From positions 39,465,336 to 39,529,335 of the forward strand of contig OZ038433.1 in the NCBI GenBank assembly GCA_964036275.1: a stretch of DNA of 64,000 nucleotides. Reading direction: 5' to 3'. Shown piece after piece: positions 37,127 to 47,800 of this stretch (position 1 is the first letter of the stretch; every line of letters begins with the position of its first letter). Both the position numbers and the translations under genes were made by a program. The notes beneath the pieces are model-generated. The model saw only the letters and a list, made by a program, of their open reading frames with translations, did no database searches and was not told the origin of the DNA. This DNA is from Litoditis marina (Eukaryota; Nematoda; Chromadorea; Rhabditida; Rhabditidae).

Positions 37127-37842
37127 TATCTGAAGTAAGTTAGTAGGTCGGGGCACGCAGTGCACTACATGCTCAAACTCGGTTGTATACTACATTGTGG
37201 GAGCATAACTTGTAGTTTTATTTCTGTACAGAGCAGAGATCGTAAATTACCACTGATAACAGATGTCTCAAATTACAAACGCAGCAGATGGGTTCCGCTC
37301 ATACTCGAGACGTCTAGGGCAGAACTACTGGCTTGTAGGGAACGTTTTGTTCTGATCCGTAGTAGTTGTAGTTTGATCACGATGTGTTTTAGTCATAGTT
37401 CGAAAATACTGATCTGTTGACTGGTCAAAGTAATATCTGAGTATCGCCAATAGTAAGTATTTTAAGTTTAAGTGTTTTTCTCACAATACACTTTCTCCAA
37501 CAAAACTACGGAACTCAAGTGCACGGCGAACTGAAGAACAGAGTACAGAACGTAACGATAATCGACCTGAATGAAGTTAAAAACTCATTATATATCCCCT
37601 TTAAAATAATTAATAAACTAACTGTTATGTGCCCGTGGGAATACTTCAATTATCAGCAGTATGAAACTGTAATCTCATGGTATTACCTAATCTCCTAGTC
37701 GACATATTCTAGCTATATTCTTCACTTCAATATTTTCTCTCAGGTAAATAGAAAATTCTATTCACATCTCCAAAACGCTTGCTATAAAAACAAATTTGGA
37801 TGAGCGAGTGAATGAAGATTCAGAAACAAATCCCAATAAGGC

Positions 37843-37917
37843 AGGACGATTATGCGGACCAATATCTAATGCAGTTCAAAGGACCGATGCGTCGGGATTG
37901 TTCCACATAATTGTCCT
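37843..37917. mobile_element. Short palindromic MITE, copy 3 (internally shortened)
   Basis: Begins AGGACGATTATGCGGACCAAT and ends ATTGTTCCACATAATTGTCCT, the mirror of the start with few changes. At 75 bp it is shorter than the ~110-bp relatives at 5876 and 26941 and has lost the centre. Confidence 0.75.
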
Positions 37918-38006
37918 ACTTTACTATGTGCATGCATTTCATCGGACCACGTTTCACACTCAAATTTCATCTCGTCGACATCACTGCAGCCAATTCTCCT
38001 GAGCCA

Positions 38007-38116
38007 GCGCCTTCGAAACTGTACCGACTGTTCGTTCGAAGAATTAGACGTGCCCAGTCAAGCGAATTGCTTTGATTCCCATCTCAACTATGATCTTCAT
38101 CCAATCTGTGTTGTGA
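38007..38116 (+). pseudogene. Fragment of the acid phosphatase 3' coding end
   Basis: GCGCCTTC.AACTGTACCGA...TGTTCGTT.GAAGAATT matches the middle of phosphatase exon 9 (near 33640..33683). It then jumps directly to CAGTCAAGCGAA...ATCTCAACTATGATCTTCATCCAATCT, which matches exon 10 up to its stop. The second half of exon 9, the intron and the first bases of exon 10 are missing. The frame is not maintained. It lies about 4 kb downstream of the parent in the same orientation. Confidence 0.8.
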
Positions 38117-38897
38117 ACCGTTGTTGTTATTATGAAGAACAAAACCTGCTGGAAAGACTTCTTGCAACAGAAACAGCAACGAAAAACAATAACAATGGCA
38201 CAGACGGGAACTCACAATCAAATGAAGAGTGCTACTAATTGCACCTCATACAAAACAAAACCGAAGCTACACGGTAGCTTATAATGAAAATTCGGTAAAT
38301 CGAAAAACATGTAACAAAATGACATCAAAGTTAAGTTAAAGTTGAAAGTTAAATGTAGATTATGTTACTATATCGATAAATTCAAGTCGTGGTTGAATTA
38401 AGGAACGGACATAGTTATAATAATCGACAGATCCTTAGTACCAGCAAATGCTACTCTTCACAGAGTAAACCTTCTACTGCTTCATACATTTCCTCTGAAC
38501 CATCGCTCCACATTCAAAAAATTAATCATCGAAACAACTAATTCGAGCTTTGTGAGAGAAATAACCACATGGGCACACAAATGAGGTAAGAAACAGAACA
38601 TAGTTCGAGTAGTTAACACAAAATTGAAATTATTACAAATACAAGGACATAAAATGATAATCATCACAAATCTAACACAAACACTAGCTCTCAGAAACGA
38701 TACCACTGTCACTAAATCTGAATGCCTTTGCGACATTGCTTCAATATGGAAACAATTGTGTTAGCGATATATCACTAATATTCAAACAAAGTCGCTGTAG
38801 TATTATTATATCATTTCCGAGTCACATGGTATGGTTAACAGTTATACCTCAGATTGGTATATAATAATGTATATTGGTTGAAAACGGAGGGAAACTT

Positions 38898-41800
38898 TCA
38901 ACGAACTTTTCTTGAAGTTCGGGCCTTCTTAGCTGGCATCTGAAACTTCCAACATAATAAATGTTTGCTGTGGTGAATTTGTGGTATATTTCGTTGTGAA
39001 TCTCAGTTGGTATGGTATCAGTTTGTCTTGATTGAGCAACTGTATTTTGTATTTGACCATGGTTCATCAACATTGAAACGTAGATATTGTATTTGAAAAC
39101 AAAAAACTTATATACATACCCTAGGTGAGAACACATTTTAATTACTACTATACGTGTTGCGGGAATTTGTGAAAGTAATCGTGCAGAAGAGACTACCGAA
39201 ATTTGGAGAAAATACAAAAACGTCAACAAAATACCAAACTTCGACCTGGAAGTTTGAGCTGATTACTGTAGATGGTTATAAGTGGGTGGAACGAACTATA
39301 CAGCTGCTCAATCGCGGGTAGCAACCCCAAATAGGCTTTTCATAGCAGACTGCCATTTGAGTCCTATAGAAAATGTATTGGGACGTACTTTGCGAACACA
39401 ATCAGTAGGCGTCGATGGCTGTCTTTTCGAGGCGAGTCTCGAACTGCGTTCGCGTCCCGCCATTCGGTCCCACTCTTCCTCTGCTATTTTCTTCACAGGA
39501 GCCTCGGTTGGAGCGGGAGAATCGGTTTTCTGGTTGGTAGAAACCTTGGTGGAAGGCGGATCGACTGCTTTACGTGACAGCGCAACCTGAAGTTTCTCGA
39601 GTATTATTCAACAGATCTTATCGTATCGCTAACATAATATGTCCACACCGTTATAAAATACTATTTTTGTAGAACTCAAACACACTAGACAAAACAAAAC
39701 ATTTTTAGTGATGTCGTGATGTCCCCTAACTAACTCCTATAGAGGGATGAAGCAACTCACTCGCATCAGCAACTCATTATTCATAGTTATTGCAATTCCA
39801 ATACCTTTTCAGTTTTCCTATTTGATCGTCGAGGTTCCGGCTTCGTAGGACTTGCCGGTGTGGCTAACACTGACTAAAATATAATGGTGTAACATACACC
39901 GGACACCGCCAAGGCCCCTCATGAAATGAGCTGGTTGCGAACTAATTTTAAGAAAAGCAGGGGTCGCGAGTTGAAAACCAGCGAATTTTATACAACACTA
40001 GGAAGAATTTAACCAAAAATTTATTAAAAGCGCAGTTTCGGACCATTGTTGGTGATTTAGCGACTCGCAAAAAGAGGGGGTGTCGCGAGACCTCAAAACA
40101 TATACCACGGGGAAAACATCGAGAGCTTGACCGCCTATCGAATATCAGTAGAAGATGAAGAAAAATGAGGTTTCAATAAAGCAACGAGTAACGGGTTGGC
40201 TACTGTTCACGATAAATGAAAATGACACTGTGTAACAGTGTAACACAAAAATTCCACCTATGAAAAAATCTTTTGAATTATTACCTTTTCAGTTTGCCTC
40301 TTTGATCCTCGTAGTTCGGGCGCATGCTGCATAGGATTCACAGGCGCGGTTGACACAGACTTAAACATAAATATTCAACTAATTTCTGCCTCATTCGAAT
40401 TCGAATCACCTCAAATGCTTGTACTACGGAAGAACTCAACCGATTGACCGCCTATTGATACAAAATTACTTTTAAAGAACGCCAGACACCAATATTGAGA
40501 AATCACGTTCTGACCCGCGGGGAATTAAGTTCTGTCCCAGGGACATTTTGTAAAACATCTAACTTCTCCTCATTTGCGTTATGTCTCGTCGCACAGCGTG
40601 CAATGCTAATCTATAATAATTACTATAAGCGCTACGCTAATTTCTAGCCTCGACAGTAATGCATTTTATTTAATAGAACTATTTTTTTTAAATCACTTCT
40701 CAACACCGAAAATGATCCTAATCATCTAAATTTCTTCATTGGTGTTCTACCTTCTTTAAGAAGTTTGAATGAAGCAACGGGTTGGATATGCTTATGAGAA
40801 ACTAATTATTACCTTTTCAGTGTTCCTCTTTGATCGTCGTTCTTCAAGTACAGATTGCATAGGAAGCACAGGAGCAGGTGACACAGACTAAGGAACAATA
40901 ATATAACAAGCTCTAATTCATATACAAAAACCAATTCCAACTACATCAAACTATACACCAGTACTCTAGTACAATATGACCGATGCAAGGCTAACCACAA
41001 CTAACGATATTGAGAAAAACCTTTTATGGAGGTTCTCGAGTATTAGTCAAAAACTTCATAGATTTTTCATGTGTATGAATAATAACAAAAACCCCGACAA
41101 AATTAAACTACTCAACGCATAATTATTGGAAAGCATGTGTTTTATAGTCGTCGCCCACGGAAAGGCGAGAGGGTACTGTATATCTCACTTTCCGCTGTGT
41201 ACGCACACATGTCTTCGATTCTAAAGTTTGCCAGTTATGTGCTTCAATAGCGCAGTGGCTGGCGCCCCGCTACAAAACTTTTGCTCGCAGGTTCGGTCCC
41301 GGCCAGAGACAGAAATTTATAAATTTGGCACTCACTATATCTGGGCGAACAAACCAATATAACTGGGTGGAAAGAACTTTTTACCAGTAGATGCAGTAAA
41401 GGTGTAAGGTGACATTTGTTTGAAACTAGGGCTTAGGACAGTTCAGAATCCCGACTTTGAAGAGAAACGGGTGATGTCGCCCTAAGTTTGACTCACCGTG
41501 TCCAGAGGCTTTTTGATTGATGAAGAAGCTTGCTTCGAAGGTTGGTCAAAGAAATCCCAATAATGATCTTCATCGTCGCTTACCCACTAAAAAACCTCAA
41601 AGATAAAATTTCAACAAACAGTATATTTTTATTCCGACTAACGAATCTGGTAATTAGACAAAAGCGTATATAGGTGTATAACATTCAAGTGCCAGTCAAA
41701 ATAATATAAAAGTGCGTAACTGTGTTGGAAGTCCCTTTTGTAACCAACGACAGAAGTAACGTACACTAGCCGAATTCTCCTTAGGTTTTTGCAACCACAC

Positions 41801-44800
41801 TGGAATAACCTGTTTGCGGCTCTTTTCCTGAAGTGATGATGCACTATTGACAGCACCACGGAAACCAACTGCGCTGGAGTTGCCAGCCCTTTCCTTGCTG
41901 AAATATATCCATTTATCAACAAGGAATAAGGAGTGCATATCTCCTACATTTTACTTTGAAGGAAAATGTACGCATAGAAACATGACCATTGCATGAATGC
42001 ATGCAAATTCGAGCACTGGCACAATTAATGTTTATTTTCAGGCAGTCATCAAACAAAATGAGGAGTACTGTAGGTGTAGGAAAGCTACGACCTACGCTCA
42101 CAGAAACAAACAGCTTGTTTGCCAACAGCGGGAATCTTCATAAATGGATGCCACTCACCTTCTGTCCGTCATACTTGCACGAAGCGGCAGTTTCTGAGAC
42201 GCAGAAGGACCAAACTTCACAAAATCATATGGAGAGCCTAGAATGTCGAATAAGTTCACTGTATCAATTATCAAAAAAATAAATCCAAGTAAAACGCTAG
42301 GGCGGAAATTTTATTAAGACTAGCTCTGGTTTTCCCGTTTTCCGAGGTTTTTCGGGTAGAACGTTCAGGTTACCGAAGTGATATGGAAGTTGTCCCCACA
42401 TTCCAATATTCTTTGACTCTACCTAAATTCAACAAGTGACATTTCAAAACCCCTTTTCATTTGGGTTATCCATGAGTAAAAGTAAATGAAAACGAGTGTC
42501 ATAGAATACAGTCCATAACCAGACTTACTAGGTGGTGGCGGGAGTGCGGGCACCTTGAAAGTAGGAATGGTAGAGGCTTCATCGATTGAGCTCTTCGAAG
42601 GGGTCTTATTCTCTCCCCCATAAGCCTTACGTACTGACGTACTACCTTTCACCTGGAAACTGTTGACTTGATGAGAAGAAAATGGTGTGTAAAATATAAA
42701 TAAAAGTACAATGTATAGAACATTATTGTTATTAGTAAAAAGTGGGGGAACCAACAAATGTGTGAGTTGTGTTTGGTTCGACCTCGATATCAGCAAAAAG
42801 TGAACGCTACGAATTGCTGTGATACTGTAGCAGAAGTATTCTGCAAAAATAGAACAATACAAATGTTGCACAATGGTTCACGAAGCCCGCATGATATTTC
42901 AGAAATTGCCGAAGGGTAATTCATGTGTACTTTGACGACATGCGTGCGTTGTGAACCATTGTGCAACATTTGTATTGTTCTATTTTTGCAGAATACTTCT
43001 GCTACAGTATCACAGCAATTCGTAGCGTTCACTTTTTGCTGATATCGAGGTCGAACCAAACACAACTCACACATTTGTTGGTTCCCCCACTTCTTACTAA
43101 TTGTCCTTTTTTTGCTAGTTGTACTCCTACAACTTCATATGTTGCCTATTCACAGAGTGGATCTTGTGAACTCATTATATTATTATGGAAATCTCAGTTT
43201 TGTGTGTGCACGAAGCCGAATGCAGACCATAAAATTGCTGATGTTCTAATATAACGCAGGTTACTGGCTCTGTGACTATCAACAACTGAACAAAAACGCT
43301 AAACGTTCCGATTGACATGTACACCGCTTTTAGCGGCGATAAGCGATGGGGATTGGCGCCATTGACAAATCTACAATTAGAGACACCAACTCACTTACAA
43401 TATAGCCATTATTTCCAATACCACATCAAAAACCTTCGTTGAAACTTTTTTTTCATTCCTGCGTCAATTGACACACGCGTCTGGCGCCAGGACGAAACGA
43501 AATTTTCTAGGTTTTTGAGCTACCAGTACACACTACATGTGTCAATTACTGATTGGAGCAATATTCAAACTATTCCATTGTCAGTTTCGTGTGTTTTTGT
43601 TTTGGCGCCATTTGGCGTCTGTTCCGAGCCAGACGATAAAATTCGATTTTGAATTTGTGGATCTTTATTTCACATTGGAATATTCAATATCTGTTAACTT
43701 GAAACAGTTTGATTGACGATAACTGATATTTTTCCAACTTTGGCGCCAATTGGCGCCAGCGCACAGTGCCAACAGAACTTTTCTTGATTTTCAGATTGAG
43801 CATCTTACTTGCCATGTGATAGTTATTTAGTGTACCGAATTTCAGACAATTCCATTGACGCTGTCGTGAGTTTGGGTTTTGGCGCCATTTGGCGCCTGGT
43901 GCGAGCGCCAGAAGAGAAATTTCAGTTTTGGAAAAAGACTTTCACACTTTCCACCAAAATATTCAATTTCTATTAGTGTTCAACATTTTAGTTGATGATA
44001 AATAGTGTTTCGCCGTTTTTGGCGCCAGCGCCGGGCGCCAATGATGATGTATCCATCTCATATTTGGCGCGACGGGCTAACTTTTGCATTATAACTCATG
44101 TTTCAAATTTCAGCTAAATCGGTTCGATAGTTTTCCCAATAGTGGTTTTTGGCGCCTATTGGCGCCCGCGCCCGGCGCCAATGAGGAGCTATACATCTCA
44201 TATTTGGCGCGGCGGGCTAAATTTTGCATTAGAACTCATGCTTCAAATTTCAGCTAAATCGGTTCGATAGTTTTTCCAATAGTCGTTTTTGGCGCCTATT
44301 GGCGCCCGCGCCCGGCGCCAGAGATTACATATACATTTCATACTTGGCGCGACGAGCTAACTTTTGCCATAGAATAGATGTTTCAAATTTCAGTCAAATT
44401 GGTTCAGTAGTTTTTCCACTACGATGCGGACAGAATTCCGTGAGGGAGGAGGGAGGAGGGAGGAGGGAGGAGGGAGGAGGGAGGAGGGAGGAGGGACGAG
44501 GGACGAATTACGGCGGAACTTTTCAACAACGACACGAAACCATAACTCAGGCGAAAATAATCCGATTTGGCTGAAATTTTCACACAATGTTCAATTCGTG
44601 ATTCTCTAACGTGCTCTCTTTTTAGTTTTCGAAAAAAAAGAATATGTTTGAAGATTTTTGTTAATTAAAAGGAAAAAACGAGTCCGCAATGGCCAAACCA
44701 AAGACAACTCACGCAGAGCGCTTCGCGCTCCGCGCGATTGAAACGAAAAAGAAACAATGTTTGGTCAATCCATTACCGTCTTATTACTTGCTAATGTTAT

Positions 44801-47800
44801 CGACTATTTTCCACAAAGTATCCGTTTTGCGATCGATAAACATCATTTACTTACTGATTTTGCATGCAAAATAGTGAAATCCTCGCCAAACATTCCGTTT
44901 GCGGACCCATTTTAATATTTATTCTTGCCGTAATTCAATGTAAACTCTAATGAATGACATTAAATGGTAAAGCAGTTTAACGAAACAAACCTGTTTCTTA
45001 GTAGTCACCAAGGGTTGATCCCAAAAATCCCAGTAACCATCATACGTATCCGACTTGGCCATGTTGTTGCTCTGCTAAAAATGGCACATCTAATAAGCTC
45101 TCAATAACTATATACTGTACAATTTTATTGAGAGAAAAAAAAATGATTCAAAAATATCCGACTACATACGAGGCTGGAAACAAAACCTTTTCACTCAGAA
45201 GTGAAATGTTTTAGTTTACTTATTTGTAGCTAAACGTACATTTGCCTTGGTAGTGCTCTGAACTGGGGTGGAGATAGTCTCATTGTCCTTCTTTTCTGCC
45301 ACCAGCTGAGGTGGTTTATCCGAAAGGGCATTTGAGTTTGAATCAGCCACAGGACTTTGATTGAGCGGTACGGCTGGCTTCACACTAAAAGATTTGGTTG
45401 ACTTATAACTTCCCAGTGCCAGATGAGAGAAAGAAATAGAACACTAGAAATTACCATTGTCCTTGACTTATATGTATAGTGTATACTTAAACCTTAAACA
45501 CAGCAGAAAAAAAATCAAAATAAAAGATCGTAAGACTTTAAAACAAGAAAATGTGAAATATGTGGTGGCGGAATACCAAGCATGATAATGGAACATCAAC
45601 TTTGCCGACCAATTGTCGACCCTCATCTTACCACCTAAAAAATCACATCAGAGAAACCTACCGGTTTCTCTGGTCTATTGAGCTCTTCGAAGGGATCTTA
45701 TTCTCTCCCCCATCAGATTTGTGTACAGAGATACTCTCGTTAGCACGGGGCAGAGCTGGTTGCATCGAGGCAGTTGCACGGAAGTCAACATACTCCTTGG
45801 GACCAGTTGAAAGACAATCTGTAAAAAATGATGTTCTAGTTTGAGTACCTTCGATACAAGCAATGGTGGCACGACTCAACTGTCTACCAACATTTGTTGA
45901 AACTTCAATAGTTCGTTGGTGGTGACCATATCTTACTCAGACAGAAAATCTGAGTTTTAGTTACAGGTAACAGGTTTGAGCAGTGGAATCAAGCTACAAA
46001 CTACAAAGAATAAATTAATGTTTTGCATCAAAAATAGAGGAATTGCATCGTTTTCGTTCAAAAAGTAGCCCGTTCTAGATTTTTATCTAGCTGTTCGGAC
46101 AACATTATTGAAGTATGAGGCCATATCGATGTGAGCCAACTCTATACACTATAGACATACACCAGTAAGAGTAAGGTCTGACTAAGCGACAAAAATAAGT
46201 CCATTTTCAGATGTACACAAGTGAAAATTTAGAATTTTTCATCCCAAGTAGACCGATTTTTATATTTTCGGCTAAAAAGTAGTCCGTTTTTCGAATTTTT
46301 CTGACTAATCGGACAACCTTGCTGGTGTATGACTATAGAGAAATATAATCAAATCTCACAATTATCAATCAAGTACCTCAAATATCATAACTTTCAATAC
46401 AACTTAGCATTGAAAGAAGAAAGCTAGAAAATTTGGACTCGCTTGAATTTTTCCCTGTTTTCTGAGTTTCTGGGTAAAATGTGAAGGTTACCGAAGTGTG
46501 AAGCCATACAACTTGTCGCCCAGCCACCACCGTGAGTGATTAGGAGTACAGTGTGAAGTAAAAATCGTGCAACTATACCCGAGTAAATAATGTTACAGAC
46601 CTACATTTCAATTACATAGTTTCGCAGTGGATACATATTTAATTCCAATAATACGTGTATTGGACCGAAAGCTGAGCTGCAGTTTCAAACAAATAGTAAC
46701 ACGACTTACTAGGTGGTGGCGGGAGTGCGGGCACCTTGAAAGTAGGGATGGTAGAGGCTTCATCGATTGAGCTCTTCGAAGGGGTCTTATTCTCTCCCAT
46801 ATAAGCTTTGCGTACAGAGATACTATGATTATAGTTAGCACGGGGCAGAGCTGGTAGAGTCGAAGCAGTTGAACGAAAGTCAACGTACTCCTTGGGACCA
46901 GAGAGACGATCTGTAAACAAACTATGCGCAATTTGGCTACTTTGAGTACCTTGGAACCTTGGATGACAAGCAATGGTGGTACGACTCAACCCGAAATTTG
47001 TTGAAATTTCGACTGCTGTCTAAATCAGACAGATAATCTGATATGTACTTATAGGTTTGAGGTTTGAGCTACATACACCCTACACCGCCATCGACTGCAG
47101 ACTGCGATGGAATCAACTACAAAGACACTGGAACAGAACAACATGTGCGGTTTAGCCCGCCTTTCCCTTAGCCAATTTTACAACCAAGTATCCAACCAAA
47201 CAGAAAAAGCCAACTTCTTAGTAATTAAAACTCTAGAAGTTCAAACACCCGGTTTTGCAGCGAAGTGAGTGCATAGTGCTAGATGGAGGATCCAATACAA
47301 TCGCCTCGACTGAGCGAAGTATTCGGCAAAATTCAAAGACCAGGCCCGCAAAAACAATTCCACTGTTTTTTCGATACTACTTAGCATCGAAAGTGGGAAG
47401 GTAGAAAGCTCGCGCTCGCGTTTTCTGAGTTTCGGGGTGAAATATCAAAATTACCGAAGTGTGAAGACATGCAACTTGTTGCTCAGTCCCACCGTAAGTG
47501 AGAGTGAGTGTATATAGTGTCAAACATCCGTTATACAGAATAACGAAGATAAAAATATGAAGATAAAAAAGGTTTCAAAGAACTAGTAGCGCTACTTACT
47601 AGGGAGTGGCGGGAGTGCGGGCACCTTGAAACAAGACGTGGCAGATGTTTTGTCCATCTTCGAAGGGGTCTTATTCTCTCCCTCCTCAGCCTTGTGTACA
47701 GAGATACTCTCGTTAGCACGGGGCAGAGCTGGTTGTATCGAGGCAGTTGCACGAAGATCAAAGTACTCCCTGGGACCAGTTGAAAGACGATCTGTATCTG

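Larger units (their letters stand above)
37127..38897. other. Intergenic between chemoreceptor and the next minus-strand gene
   Basis: Holds the presumed chemoreceptor promoter (just right of 37126), a MITE copy and a phosphatase pseudogene fragment, both listed separately. Open frames here (37160..37420, 38050..38238) lack splice or motif support. Confidence 0.55.
41497..45074 (-). repeat. Pair of duplicated YWDFxDQP coding exons (41497..41586 and 44991..45074)
   Basis: Exon 44991..45074 encodes SDTYDGYWDFWDQP and exon 41497..41586 encodes SDDEDHYWDFFDQP. Both are phase 0 with clear donors. The coordinates span both; the intervening DNA contains other exons and repeats. Confidence 0.75.
42539..47791 (-). 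repeat. Four copies of a larger duplicated exon (GENKTPSK...PALPPPP)
   Basis: Exons 47600..47791, 46711..46910, 45662..45818 and 42539..42652. The first three start D(R/C)LS.GP.EY.DFR.TAS...LPRAN; all contain GENK(T/I)PSK. Three end in PALP followed by the same CTA/GTAAGT or CTT/AGTAAGT donor; the 45662 copy has lost that end and uses a different donor (CG/GTAGGT). Each of the first three also has a small upstream exon or remnant reading LSR(A/T)TIAC. DNA identity between copies is high, so the duplications look recent. Confidence 0.8.

Noticed and set aside
39308..39406. Read-through stop after VATRD as the C-terminus of the disordered-protein gene
   Set aside because: A strong AAA/GTACGT donor joins in phase to the basic final exon 38898..38939; the read-through may be an alternative end only.
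41221..41301. Functional tRNA gene within the repeat
   Set aside because: The A and B boxes are present, but the arms do not fold as a tRNA and the unit recurs with shared flanks at 55.8 kb, fitting a SINE.
42790..43254. Mirrored open frames on both strands
   Set aside because: They are the two arms of the foldback element translated in opposite directions.
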